Assembly: GCF_001267925.1 (NCBI RefSeq)
Contig: NZ_CP011409.1
Location: 2,666,001-2,730,000, forward strand
DNA length: 64,000 bases
Source of the DNA: Herbaspirillum hiltneri N3
GTDB lineage: Bacteria; Pseudomonadota; Gammaproteobacteria; Burkholderiales; Burkholderiaceae_D
Direction of reading: 5' to 3'
Of this stretch, positions 1 to 8,164 are shown in pieces. The position numbers were made by a program, and so were the translations under genes. Below the pieces are notes generated by a model. It was not told the origin of the DNA, did no database searches, and saw only the letters and a program-made list of their open reading frames with translations. Every line of letters starts with the position of its first letter. The first letter of the stretch is position 1.

Positions 1-988
1 CTCCTTCAACATCCCGCCGGCGCTGCTGGACCGGATGGAAGTGATTCGCCTGTCGGGATACACCGAAGATGAAAAGACCAGCATCGCACAACGCTATCTG
101 CTGCCGAAACAGATCAAGAACAACGGTCTGAAAGAGGGCGAGATCAGCGTGGCCGAGTCGGCGCTGCGCGACATCATCCGCTACTACACCCGCGAAGCCG
201 GCGTACGTTCGCTGGAACGCGAAGTGTCAAAGATTTGCCGCAAGGTCGTGAAGATGCTACTGCTGAAGAAGCAGGAGAAAAAGGTCACCGTGACTTCGCG
301 CAACCTGGACAAATTCCTCGGCGTGCGTCGTTTCGATTTCGGTATCGCCGAGAAAGAAAACCAGGTCGGCCAGGTCGTCGGTCTGGCATGGACCGAAGTG
401 GGCGGCGATTTGCTGACCATCGAAGCCGTGACGATGCCGGGCAAGGGCGGAGTGATCCGTACCGGCACCTTGGGCGACGTCATGAAGGAATCGATCGAAG
501 CCGCGCGGACCGTCGTACGCAGCCGTGCGAACAAGCTTGGCATCAAGAGCGAAGTGTTCGAGAAGCGTGATATCCACATTCACGTTCCCGAAGGCGCAAC
601 GCCGAAAGATGGTCCATCGGCAGGTATTGCGATGACCACGGCGATGGTGTCGGTGTTTACCGGTATTCCGGTTCGCGCCGACGTGGCGATGACCGGCGAA
701 ATCACCTTGCGCGGCGAAGTATTGCCGATCGGCGGCCTGAAGGAAAAACTGCTGGCGGCGCATCGCGGCGGCATCAAAACGGTATTGATTCCTGAGCAGA
801 ACGTCAAGGATCTGACCGAGATTCCCGACAACGTGAAGAACAAGTTGGAAATCGTGCCGGTGCGTTGGATCGACAAGGTGCTGGAAATCGCGCTGGAGAG
901 CCAGCCGGTTGCCCTGACTGAAGAGGAGGCGGCGGTAGTTGCCGTCGCACCGAAGGAATCGACCGACCCGAGCGTCGTGAAGCATTGA
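1..988 (+). CDS. lon: Lon ATP-dependent serine protease, C-terminal part (5' truncated by window edge)
   Basis: The reading frame is already open at base 2, so this is the C-terminal ~329 residues of Lon, the cytoplasmic AAA+ protease that degrades misfolded and regulatory proteins. Visible parts are the end of the AAA+ lid ([13 protein letters not shown]), the linker and the whole proteolytic domain. The catalytic serine lies in PKDGPSAG and the partner lysine in the [14 protein letters not shown] segment. The ATPase core is outside the window. A strong terminator follows and hupB is downstream, the usual order in betaproteobacteria (clpX-lon-hupB). The identification is certain; only the start is missing. 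Confidence 0.98.
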   Translation, partial: SFNIPPALLDRMEVIRLSGYTEDEKTSIAQRYLLPKQIKNNGLKEGEISVAESALRDIIRYYTREAGVRSLEREVSKICRKVVKMLLLKKQEKKVTVTSRNLDKFLGVRRFDFGIAEKENQVGQVVGLAWTEVGGDLLTIEAVTMPGKGGVIRTGTLGDVMKESIEAARTVVRSRANKLGIKSEVFEKRDIHIHVPEGATPKDGPSAGIAMTTAMVSVFTGIPVRADVAMTGEITLRGEVLPIGGLKEKLLAAHRGGIKTVLIPEQNVKDLTEIPDNVKNKLEIVPVRWIDKVLEIALESQPVALTEEEAAVVAVAPKESTDPSVVKH

Positions 989-1020
989 TGTAATTTGTTC
1001 AGGCCTCACGGTCTGTGACG

Positions 1021-1050
1021 AAAAAGGCGCTCTCCGGAGCGCCTTTTTTT
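1021..1050 (+). terminator. Rho-independent terminator of lon
   Basis: An 8-bp GC-rich stem (AGGCGCTC/GAGCGCCT, four-base loop) is followed by a run of seven T. It lies 33 bases after the lon stop codon. Confidence 0.9.
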
Positions 1051-1152
1051 GTCCCGTCAGTTCATCACCTGTCATTGTTGATAGAAAGATAAACCTTTTA
1101 CATCATTTGGAAAACGCCATTTCGTGGGCCGGGTAAAACGCGGGTAAACCGC

Positions 1153-1181
1153 TTGACACAAGGATTTGCGGCTTGTTTAAT
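1153..1181 (+). promoter_or_regulatory. Sigma70 promoter for hupB
   Basis: A perfect -35 box TTGACA (1153-1158) and a -10 box TTTAAT (1176-1181) are separated by exactly 17 bases. It lies about 110 bases upstream of the hupB start and downstream of the lon terminator, so hupB is transcribed independently of lon. The rest of the lon-hupB intergenic region shows no gene. Confidence 0.75.
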
Positions 1182-1294
1182 ACGTTCTGCAGATTTTTCT
1201 GCAAGGTGCGTGATGCGTGGTTTCGCTTCACCGGATCGGTGGCGCAGGCGTCACGAATGAAGCTTTGTTCAATCTTTAGTCTAGAGGGGCGTAA

Positions 1295-1567
1295 GTGAAT
1301 AAAACCGAATTGATCGATCACATTGCGAAGCAGGCCGACATCTCCAAAGCGGCATCGGCGCGTGCGCTGGACGCGGTGATTGGCGCAGTGAAAAGCACAT
1401 TGAAGAAGAACGGTTCAGTCACCCTTGTCGGTTTCGGCACATTCTCGGTCGGCAAGCGGGCTGCGCGCACTGGCCGCAATCCGCGTACGGGTGCTGCAAT
1501 CAAGATCAAGGCTGCCAAGGTGCCGAAATTTAAACCTGGCAAAGGTTTGAAAGATGCGCTAAACTAG
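1295..1567 (+). CDS. hupB: DNA-binding protein HU-beta
   Basis: This 90-residue histone-like protein bends and compacts DNA as a dimer in the nucleoid. The full HU fold is visible: the N-terminal helical dimerisation part ([20 protein letters not shown]), the GFGTFSV strand, and the DNA-contacting arm with RTGRNPRTG, ending in [11 protein letters not shown]. The start is GTG, chosen because [11 protein letters not shown] is the family N terminus and an AGAGGGG ribosome-binding site sits just upstream. Its own strong promoter lies at 1153-1181. lon is upstream and two tRNA genes downstream. Confidence 0.97.
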   Translation: MNKTELIDHIAKQADISKAASARALDAVIGAVKSTLKKNGSVTLVGFGTFSVGKRAARTGRNPRTGAAIKIKAAKVPKFKPGKGLKDALN

Positions 1568-1617
1568 CGGTCTTTCGTCGTTGACAGACGATAAAAGACT
1601 GTTTGGGGTTAAGGTGC

Positions 1618-1693
1618 GGGTGCTTAGCTCAGTTGGTAGAGCAGCGCCCTTACAAGGCGCGGGTCGGGAGTTCGAGCCTCTCAGCACCCACCA
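1618..1693 (+). tRNA. tRNA-Val (anticodon TAC)
   Basis: A 76-base cloverleaf with an encoded CCA end. The acceptor stem GGGTGCT pairs with AGCACCC, the D-arm reads TTAGCTCAGTTGGTAGAGC, the anticodon loop is CTTACAA (TAC at 1651-1653), and the T-arm contains GTTCGAG. It lies 50 bases after hupB. Confidence 0.97.
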
Positions 1694-1719
1694 GATCTCA
1701 AGTAGTCAGCAACGATTTA

Positions 1720-1796
1720 GGAGTGGTAGTTCAGTTGGTTAGAATACCGGCCTGTCACGCCGGGGGTCGCGGGTTCGAGTCCCGTCCACTCCGCCA
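1720..1796 (+). tRNA. tRNA-Asp (anticodon GTC)
   Basis: A 77-base cloverleaf with an encoded CCA end. The acceptor stem is GGAGTGG/CCACTCC, the anticodon stem CCGGC/GCCGG carries loop CTGTCAC (GTC at 1754-1756), and the T-loop is GTTCGAGTC. It follows tRNA-Val by 26 bases and is probably co-transcribed with it. Its last 20 bases recur at 1939-1958. Confidence 0.97.
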
Positions 1797-1800
1797 GATT

Positions 1801-1833
1801 AAAAAGGTCTGCTCATCGAGCAGGCCTTTTTTC
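1801..1833 (+). terminator. Terminator of the tRNA-Val/tRNA-Asp transcript
   Basis: An 11-bp stem (AAGGTCTGCTC with GAGCAGGCCTT, one G-T pair) with a three-base loop is followed by six T, immediately after tRNA-Asp. Confidence 0.85.
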
Positions 1834-1896
1834 TTTTGCGCAGCAAAATCGCGGAGTGGAGGGAGCCGCCTGCGCGGCTCCCGGCGGGGCGAGAAG

Positions 1897-1918
1897 GGAT
1901 TCGCTTGCAAGCGAATCC
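1897..1918. repeat. 22-bp perfect palindrome
   Basis: The arm GGATTCGCTTG is followed directly by its exact reverse complement. A second inverted repeat, GGGAGCCGC/GCGGCTCCC, lies just upstream at 1861-1881. Both sit between the intact tRNA-Asp and its duplicated 3' fragment. No T-run follows either one, so they are not obvious terminators. Confidence 0.7.
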
Positions 1919-1938
1919 GCGGCCTGCAGCATGTAGGA

Positions 1939-1958
1939 GAGTCCCGTCCACTCCGCCA
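1939..1958 (+). pseudogene. Fragment of a second tRNA-Asp gene (3' end only)
   Basis: These 20 bases are identical to the last 20 bases of tRNA-Asp (1777-1796), including the T-arm 3' half, the acceptor 3' strand and CCA. The rest of the cloverleaf is absent. The similarity continues: both copies are followed by an ATTAAA segment, a hairpin of different sequence and the same 19 bases (1823-1841 and 1984-2002). It therefore looks like a decayed tandem tRNA-Asp plus terminator unit, or an attachment-site scar. Confidence 0.8.
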
Positions 1959-1967
1959 AATTAAAGA

Positions 1968-1993
1968 AAGGCCCGAGAAATCGGGCCTTTTTT
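1968..1993 (+). terminator. Terminator following the tRNA-Asp fragment
   Basis: A 7-bp stem GGCCCGA/TCGGGCC with a GAAA tetraloop is followed by six T. Confidence 0.85.
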
Positions 1994-2002
1994 CTTTTGC
2001 GC

Positions 2003-2503
2003 TCCGGATCGGATTGAGCACATCGTGGCTGCCAGAGTCAGGTTGCTCGCCCACAGGAGCGCCACGCCACCGCAACTCAAACTTTTGCGGAGTTTTCATC
2101 TTAATAAAATGCTATTTGGTAACGTCACTTGTTTGAGGCTATTATAAATACCTTCTAAAGAGTGCCTTGCGGTGACAGCTTTGCGCAGTGGCGGCAAGTA
2201 GATGTGCGTAGTAATGAGAAAATTTACTTTTTCCGTAAAAATATAATAAAAATCAAATAGTTACGAATATTCTCAAATCGCGGGCTTCGCGATATTGGTG
2301 TCGGCACCCTGGGTGGTTTTTGCCGGGCTGGGAATCTGGAAGTACAAGAAAAACGATCATGCAAGCCGACGCAGGAGAACGCAAATCGACGTAACCAAAA
2401 AGCTCTCTTTACAGTGAATTCGAGCAGGCGCTGAAATACGGCTTGAAATACAGCGCTGGCGCCATCGTCAAACCGTCAGCTTTATCGGGGACCCGATATT
2501 ACG
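2003..2503. other. AT-rich intergenic region with a start-less membrane-peptide frame
   Basis: Much more AT-rich than its surroundings, especially 2100-2275. A TATAAT hexamer lies at 2242-2247. A frame without any stop from 2250 to 2417 encodes a clean hydrophobic segment (GFAILVSAPWVVFAGLGIW) followed by KYKKND and a basic tail. It has no ATG, GTG or TTG at its beginning, so it is more likely the remnant of a small membrane protein than a working gene. Nothing else is recognisable. Confidence 0.4.
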
Positions 2504-4279
2504 ATGCCGAGATCAAACAAGCCGGAATCGAAGAACAGATCGGCGCAGGTCAACACCGGAGCGTTCTTCGTTCTTGCCGTGTTGTTGTCGATTGGGGTTG
2601 CCCTCGTGTCCTATCGCAGCGTGCGCATATTCGAGGCGCGCGCGATCTGGGTGCAGCATACGAATACCGTTTTGCAACGGCTGGAAGAAACCCATTCCAC
2701 CTTGCGCAATCTGGTTGCCAACGCCCGCGGTTATGCGTTGTCGGGCCGGCAGGAGTATCTGCTCGGTTTTGAAGCGGATCGCAGCTTGCTGTACGAATTA
2801 TTGAACGGTTTGCGCGCACTGCAGCTCGACAACCAGGAGCAACTGGATCGCCTGACTCACCTCAGCAGCAGCATTGCTCAGCGCATCGAACTGGCGCGGA
2901 CGCTGATCGAGGCCGATAGGCGAGTGCGCATCGACAATGCTTACGAACACGGGCGCGACCTGAGCGAAGATATCCGCAAACAGTTCGTGGCCTTGAAGCA
3001 GGTCGAGCAGACGCTGCTGTCGGAGCGTTCCGCAGATACGCGCGAGAGTATACGCTGGACCCTCGCCGCCATCTTGGGCGGCAGTTTCGTCAGCGTCGTC
3101 ATCCTGATCGCAGTCTACTTGCGACTCAAGCGCGAGACCATGCGTCGCCGCGAAGCGCAGACCAAGGCGCAACTGTATGCCGTCGAGATCGAAAGCCTGT
3201 ACAACCAGGCCCCGTGCGGTTATCACTCCATCGATGAAGAAAGCGGTCTGATCGTGCAGATCAACGACACCGAACTGGCTTGGTTGGGATATGCGCGCGA
3301 GCAAGTCGTCGGCAAGATGACGCAGGCTGACCTGATGACCCCGTCCAGCGCGGAACGCTATCGCAAGGAGTTGCGGCCGCGTTTCTTGCGCAATGAGGCG
3401 GTTGGCGGCGTTGACGTTGATTACCTGCGCGCCGACGGCACGCACTTCTCCACCTTGATGAGCATCAGCACCGTGCCGCATCCCGACGACGGGCACGTGA
3501 TCAGCCGCAACGTGATTTACGACATTTCCGGGCGCAAGCAAACCGAAAAGGAAATCGAAGAACTCAATGCCAGCCTGAAGCGCCAGACCCGGCACCTGAG
3601 CAATATCAACAAGGAGCTGGAGAGTTTTTCATATTCGGTGTCGCACGACTTGCGCGCGCCGCTGCGGGCCATTTCCGGCTACGCCATGATGGTGGAGGAA
3701 GATTACGCCAAAGAGCTCGACGCCAAAGGCCAGGAAATGCTGCGGGTGATTCGCAGGAACGTCGGCAAGATGGACGCCCTCATCAGCGATCTCCTCAAAC
3801 TGTCCAAATCGGCGACCGATGAACTGACGCCGGGGCATTTTTCCATGCAGGATCAGGTCGAGCAATGCATCGCCGGGCTGCGCCGGGAGAACGATAGTGT
3901 CAAGTTCGTCGTCGATCCGCTGGAGGACGTCATTGCCAGCAAGGATTTGCTCGGCCAAGTGTGGGAAAACCTGCTGAGTAACGCCGTGAAATTCAGCAAG
4001 AAGGCCGAGCGTGCGGTAGTGCGTGTGTCGTCGACCTCGACACCGGAGGAGGTGATCTACCAGGTACAGGACAACGGCATCGGTTTCGACATGCGCTATG
4101 CGCACAAATTGTTCGGGACCTTCCAGCGCCTGCATCGCCAGGAGGATTACGCCGGCACCGGCATCGGACTGGCGCTGGTGCAGCGCATTGTGGTCAGGCA
4201 CGGTGGCAGGGTTTGGGCGGAGGGCAGTCCGGGCGAGGGCGCCAGTTTCTATTTCGCGCTGCCGCGCCAGGGCTTGTAG
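2504..4279 (+). CDS. CHASE3-PAS sensor histidine kinase
   Basis: A 591-residue inner-membrane sensor kinase. Order of parts: transmembrane helix at ~20-37, a periplasmic CHASE3-type helical sensor domain (~40-180, with LRNLVANARGYALSG), second helix at ~185-206, PAS domain (~230-345), HisKA with H-box SYSVSHDLRAP (phospho-acceptor His381), and a HATPase domain with DNGIGFD and GTGIGLALVQ. The architecture resembles bacteriophytochrome-like and cyanobacterial kinases that pair with single-domain receivers. It has no receiver domain of its own. The downstream genes encode a receiver-kinase and two response regulators, its likely partners. The ligand is unknown. Confidence 0.9.
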   Translation: MPRSNKPESKNRSAQVNTGAFFVLAVLLSIGVALVSYRSVRIFEARAIWVQHTNTVLQRLEETHSTLRNLVANARGYALSGRQEYLLGFEADRSLLYELLNGLRALQLDNQEQLDRLTHLSSSIAQRIELARTLIEADRRVRIDNAYEHGRDLSEDIRKQFVALKQVEQTLLSERSADTRESIRWTLAAILGGSFVSVVILIAVYLRLKRETMRRREAQTKAQLYAVEIESLYNQAPCGYHSIDEESGLIVQINDTELAWLGYAREQVVGKMTQADLMTPSSAERYRKELRPRFLRNEAVGGVDVDYLRADGTHFSTLMSISTVPHPDDGHVISRNVIYDISGRKQTEKEIEELNASLKRQTRHLSNINKELESFSYSVSHDLRAPLRAISGYAMMVEEDYAKELDAKGQEMLRVIRRNVGKMDALISDLLKLSKSATDELTPGHFSMQDQVEQCIAGLRRENDSVKFVVDPLEDVIASKDLLGQVWENLLSNAVKFSKKAERAVVRVSSTSTPEEVIYQVQDNGIGFDMRYAHKLFGTFQRLHRQEDYAGTGIGLALVQRIVVRHGGRVWAEGSPGEGASFYFALPRQGL

Positions 4280-4357
4280 CGGCAGGAAGACAAAACGACC
4301 GGCATCCGCAGGACGCCGGCTTCAACAAGAATTGTGGCGGGAAGCGAGCAAGAGCAT

Positions 4358-5815
4358 ATGAGTATTCCACTCCGGGTATTGTTTGTCGAAGACATGGAAG
4401 AGGACGTGATCCTCATGGTGCGCGAACTCAAGCGCGGTGGTTTCGAGCCCGCCTGGCAACGGGTCGACACCGGGCCGGACATGGAAGCAGCCTTGCGTGA
4501 CAAATGGGACATTGTAATTTCAGACTATTCGATGCCCATGTTCAGCGCCGTCGATGCGCTGGAACTGGTCAAGCGGCAAACCGACCAGATCCCCTTCATC
4601 ATCGTCTCGGGCGCCATCGGTGAGCAGACCGCCGTCGAGGTCATGAAGGCAGGGGCGCAGGATTACTTCCTCAAGAGCGCCATCACGCGCTTGCCGATTG
4701 CCGTCGAGCGTGAACTGCGCGACGCCCAGGTGCGCCGCAAACAGCGCGCCAGCGCCGCGGCCTTGCGCGAGATGCAGGCGCGCTTCTACGCCTTCATGAG
4801 TGCGGCACCGATGCCAGCCTGGATCAAGGACGCGGACTTGCGCTATCTCTACGTCAATCCGGCGCAGTCGGCCTTTTTCGGCATGACGCCGAACGACATG
4901 ATCGGCCTGAGCGACTACGACATCATGTCCGGCGGCGCGGCGCAGAATGCCCAGGCGTGCGACCGCAAGGTGCTCGACAGCAATCGCGAGATGCACACGC
5001 AGGAGACCGTGTTCGATGCCGATCACAATCCCAAGATCATGGACATGGTGCGCTTCCCGATCGGCAGCGATGGCAAGATACTGGCGGCCGGGCTGGCAAT
5101 GGACGTGACCGAGCGGGTCAATTCGCAAAAGGAGCTCGAGGAGGCCATGCAGCGCCAAAAGATGCTGGCCAGTCGCGTGATCGAGGTGCAGGAGCGCGAG
5201 CGCCAGCATCTGGCGCGCGGCTTGCATGACGACGTCGGCCAGTCGCTCACGGCGCTCAAGATCAATCTCGAAACCATCAAGAAAACCGGTTCGCTGGAAG
5301 GGCCGTCGCTGCAGAACGGCATCGACATCGTCGCCGCCGTGCTGTCGCAGGTACGCAGCCTGTCGCTGGATTTGCGGCCGCCACAGTTGGACAACCTGGG
5401 GTTGATCGCGACCTTGCGTTCGTATGTGGAGAACAAGTCCACCTTGGCCGGCGTCAAGGGCTGGTTCGAGAGTTCGCCCTTGTCGGTGGAGCTGCACCAC
5501 GACATCGAGAACACCTGTTTTCGCATCGTGCAGGAAGCGGTCACCAACATCCTGCGTCACGCTCAGGCCGACAATATCTGGGTCAAGGTCAGCCAGCGCC
5601 AGGATCAGCTCAGCGTCAGCATCCGCGACGACGGCAAGGGCTTCGATCTCGAAAAGGCGCGCAGCAATGCGATTTCCGGCACCAGCTTCGGTTTGCTGAA
5701 CATGGAAGAACGCGCCGTGCTGGTAGGCGGTACGATGGACATCATCTCTGCGCCCGGCAAGGGCGTGGAGATCATTTTGCAGTTACCTGTGACACCTGTC
5801 ATGCGGAGGGGATAA
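4358..5815 (+). CDS. Receiver-PAS-HisKA_3 hybrid histidine kinase
   Basis: A 485-residue soluble protein. The N-terminal receiver domain (1-125) has the acidic pocket EDMEED and phospho-acceptor Asp56 in VISDYSMP. A PAS domain follows (~140-255), then a NarX/DegS-type HisKA_3 dimerisation domain with ERQHLARGLHDDVGQS (His290) and a HATPase_c domain with IRDDGKGFD. ATG 4358 is preferred to an in-frame GTG at 4334 because the receiver fold begins right after it. The N-terminal receiver can accept phosphate from the upstream CHASE3 kinase, while HisKA_3 kinases signal to NarL-type regulators, and one follows only three bases downstream. It is therefore a probable relay node. Confidence 0.88.
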   Translation: MSIPLRVLFVEDMEEDVILMVRELKRGGFEPAWQRVDTGPDMEAALRDKWDIVISDYSMPMFSAVDALELVKRQTDQIPFIIVSGAIGEQTAVEVMKAGAQDYFLKSAITRLPIAVERELRDAQVRRKQRASAAALREMQARFYAFMSAAPMPAWIKDADLRYLYVNPAQSAFFGMTPNDMIGLSDYDIMSGGAAQNAQACDRKVLDSNREMHTQETVFDADHNPKIMDMVRFPIGSDGKILAAGLAMDVTERVNSQKELEEAMQRQKMLASRVIEVQERERQHLARGLHDDVGQSLTALKINLETIKKTGSLEGPSLQNGIDIVAAVLSQVRSLSLDLRPPQLDNLGLIATLRSYVENKSTLAGVKGWFESSPLSVELHHDIENTCFRIVQEAVTNILRHAQADNIWVKVSQRQDQLSVSIRDDGKGFDLEKARSNAISGTSFGLLNMEERAVLVGGTMDIISAPGKGVEIILQLPVTPVMRRG

Positions 5816-5818
5816 AAC

Positions 5819-6469
5819 ATGTCAACAAGAATCGTATTGGCCGACGATCACGCACTGGTGCGCAGCGGTATCAAATCGCTGCTCATGGCAATGCCCGGGA
5901 TCGAAGTGGTGGGTGAGGCCGATGACGGCAACGCCGCGATCGAACTGACCGAAAAACTCAAGCCCGATGTGGTCGTCATGGACATCGCAATGAAAGGCAT
6001 GAACGGCCTGGAAGCGGTGCGTCGCTTGCGCGCGGAACATCCGGCCACCAAATTCCTGATGCTGTCGATGTATGGCAGCGAGGAATACGTGATGCAGGCC
6101 CTGAACGCCGGCGCCAACGGCTACTTGTTCAAGGATTCCGCTGCCTATGAGCTGGAGAAGGCGCTGATCGAGGTCATCCACGGCAGGCAATACCTGGATT
6201 CGCACATCTCCCGGGATGCGCTCGATCTGTACATGAAGAAAGTGGCGCAGGATGGCACGCCGGTGGAAGTCCTCACGCCGCGTCAGCGCGAGATACTGCA
6301 ACTGATCGCCGAAGGAAACAACACCAAGGAGATCGCCTACCGCCTCAACGTCAGCGCCAAGACCATTGAAACCCACCGGGCGCAGCTCATGGAACGCCTG
6401 GAAATCCGCGATGTGCCTGGCCTGGTGCGGTATGCCATCCGCACCGGCCTGACGACATCGGACAAATGA
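5819..6469 (+). CDS. NarL/FixJ-family response regulator
   Basis: A 216-residue two-domain transcription factor. The receiver domain has ADDH near the N terminus and phospho-acceptor Asp55 (VVMDIAMKG). The LuxR-type HTH at ~150-210 is clear (LTPRQREILQLIAEG, TKEIAYRLNVSAKTIETHRAQLM). The start has a strong GCGGAGGGG ribosome-binding site, and the gap to the kinase is three bases, so the two genes are translated from one message. It is the natural output of the HisKA_3 kinase. Its targets are unknown. Confidence 0.92.
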   Translation: MSTRIVLADDHALVRSGIKSLLMAMPGIEVVGEADDGNAAIELTEKLKPDVVVMDIAMKGMNGLEAVRRLRAEHPATKFLMLSMYGSEEYVMQALNAGANGYLFKDSAAYELEKALIEVIHGRQYLDSHISRDALDLYMKKVAQDGTPVEVLTPRQREILQLIAEGNNTKEIAYRLNVSAKTIETHRAQLMERLEIRDVPGLVRYAIRTGLTTSDK

Positions 6470-6482
6470 ACGGAGGAAACAA

Positions 6483-6506
6483 ATGCTGACAAATAGACAC
6501 GATTAA
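6483..6506 (+). other. Seven-codon reading frame behind a strong ribosome-binding site
   Basis: Thirteen bases after the response-regulator stop, ACGGAGG is followed at ideal spacing by ATG and seven codons (MLTNRHD) before TAA. It may be a leader peptide, the remnant of a lost gene, or chance. The remaining sequence up to 6693 shows no other gene. Confidence 0.3.
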
Positions 6507-6693
6507 TTGCTGAATCTAGGGTAAACCCTGATATCTTCCGTTGTCGATCATGCCATAATTAATTCACCAGACCTGATACTGCGCATGCGATTCACGCAGG
6601 GGAATTCAGCGTCGATCAAGCCTGCAACGGCCACAAGCCGACGCGGAATTTGATGGTGTCCGGCAATAAAAACTGCAAGAAAGCGATCTGCAC

Positions 6694-7125
6694 ATGGAGC
6701 AAATGGATATCATGCTGGTGGACGACAGCCCGGAGGTTGCGGAGCTGACGCGCATCGCTTTGGACAGCAAGAAACTGGCCGACAAGATGACCTGGTTTGC
6801 CGATGCCGAAGAGGCCGCAGACTATATGTTTTCAGATAGCAGCTTCGCCGCGCGCAAGGACCTGCATCCGCGGCTGATCCTGCTGGACCTGCACCTGCCG
6901 CTGATGAGTGGCCACGACTTTCTCAAGATCATCAAATCCAACGCCGCCACGGCGCATATCCCTGTGGTGATGTTTTCTTCTTCGGACGACCAGCGCGACA
7001 TCGTGCAGAGCTATCAGCTCGGCGCCAACGGCTACCTGATGAAATCTGCCGATCCGCGCGAATTCATCGGCACCGTGGTCGACGCCGGCATGTACTGGGT
7101 GAATCGCAACAAGGCGGTGCGCTGA
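6694..7125 (+). CDS. Single-domain response regulator (CheY/Rcp1-like)
   Basis: A 143-residue receiver without an output domain. Features are LVDDSPEVAE, phospho-acceptor Asp65 in LILLDLHLPLMSG, the conserved switch Ser in PVVMFSSSDD, and Lys in GYLMKSADP. The length and the long loop before the phosphorylated strand fit the Rcp1-like receivers that pair with phytochrome or CHASE3-type kinases having the SYSVSHDLRAP H-box. The kinase at 2504-4279 is therefore its likely partner. It could serve as a phosphate sink or act by protein contact. A bidirectional terminator follows. Confidence 0.9.
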   Translation: MEQMDIMLVDDSPEVAELTRIALDSKKLADKMTWFADAEEAADYMFSDSSFAARKDLHPRLILLDLHLPLMSGHDFLKIIKSNAATAHIPVVMFSSSDDQRDIVQSYQLGANGYLMKSADPREFIGTVVDAGMYWVNRNKAVR

Positions 7126-7170
7126 GGCTGAGAATCTTGCGGCAAAACCTTTGTGGCGATGACGGAAATA

Positions 7171-7197
7171 AAAATGCAGGCCGCAGCCTGCATTTTT
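7171..7197. terminator. Bidirectional terminator between convergent genes
   Basis: The stem AAAATGCAGGC/GCCTGCATTTT with a CGCA loop is flanked by A-run and T-run, so it can serve both the receiver gene and the regulator on the opposite strand. Confidence 0.85.
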
Positions 7198-7222
7198 CAT
7201 GGTGGCGACGAACGCAGGCAAT

Positions 7223-7915
7223 TCAGGAATGAAATTGCCGCAGCCCCTCGAGATCGAGGATGGTGATGCTGCCGTAATCCACCTTGAGCAGGCCGGCTTT
7301 CTCCAGCACCTGCAATGCCTGGTTGGCGCGCTGGCGCGATGCGCCCGACAGGTTGCCGACTTCTTCCTGCGAGATCTGCAACTCCAGCCCGATGCCGGGA
7401 TTCAGATAGGGATTGAACAGCGCCGCCAGGCAGCGCGCCACGCGCGCATCGGGTTCCAGCATGCGGTCGTATTCGACCAGCGAGATGAACAGGCCCAGGC
7501 GCTCGTTGAGTTGCGTCACGAGAAAACGGTTGAACGGAATGCTGTTGTCGAGCAGCCAGAGATACGTTGCCTTGGGCATGTACAGCAACTCGCTGTCGCG
7601 CAGCGCCACCACATCGTATTTGCGCGGCTCGTCCTTGAGCAGCGAACCTTCGCCGAGCCAGCCGCCGTTGGCCATGCCGGCGAACGACACGGTCTTGCCT
7701 TCGGGCGACACGCTGCTCATTTTCAGCAGGCCTTCGTGCACGCCGATCCAGTGTGAAACCGGATCGCCTTTGTGGCAGACGAAACCGCCTGCGGGAATCT
7801 TGCGGCTGAATACTTCGGCTTGTACGCGCGCCAGTTGTTCACCGGTCAGCGAACGCGCCCAGATGCTCTTGCCCAGCATGTCTTTAATCGATGTCTTCGA
7901 TGTCTCTGTCGTCAT
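7223..7915 (-). CDS. Crp/Fnr-family transcriptional regulator
   Basis: A 230-residue regulator with an N-terminal cyclic-nucleotide-binding-like beta barrel (~30-140; GDPVSHWIGVHEGLLKM, GWLGEGSLL) and a C-terminal winged helix (~165-225; LQISQEEVGNLSGASRQRANQALQVLEKAGLL). No Fnr-type cysteine cluster is visible, so an oxygen-sensing role is unlikely. The ATG at 7915 was chosen; an in-frame TTG 21 bases upstream is weaker. Both lack a good ribosome-binding site. It is divergent from the acyl-CoA ligase and ABC-transporter cluster and is a reasonable candidate for its regulator. Confidence 0.88.
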   Translation of the reverse strand: MTTETSKTSIKDMLGKSIWARSLTGEQLARVQAEVFSRKIPAGGFVCHKGDPVSHWIGVHEGLLKMSSVSPEGKTVSFAGMANGGWLGEGSLLKDEPRKYDVVALRDSELLYMPKATYLWLLDNSIPFNRFLVTQLNERLGLFISLVEYDRMLEPDARVARCLAALFNPYLNPGIGLELQISQEEVGNLSGASRQRANQALQVLEKAGLLKVDYGSITILDLEGLRQFHS

Positions 7916-8164
7916 TATGATGCGTTGCAATATCAAAAGTTTGGCGATTGTTCGGCAATTGTCTGCGAGATGACAACCATGCCTCTCGACTCACACTACT
8001 ATCATCGCACAAAAGCAGCGCACAACCGCCTGACTTGCCGCAGCACAAGAGCAGTAAGTGCAACGTAAGCATGTCGGTTCAGACTGACTTGACACACTGA
8101 ACCCAGAACGTCCGGTACAAGACCGTTATCCGGCAAGCGGACGTTTATAAATAAAGGTGGGACG

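Noticed and set aside
1603..2136. 177-codon frame across the tRNA genes
   Set aside because: It translates through two tRNA genes and their terminators.
8089..8121. TTGACA upstream of the acyl-CoA synthetase as a promoter
   Set aside because: No acceptable -10 hexamer at 16-19 bases; the promoter could not be placed with confidence.
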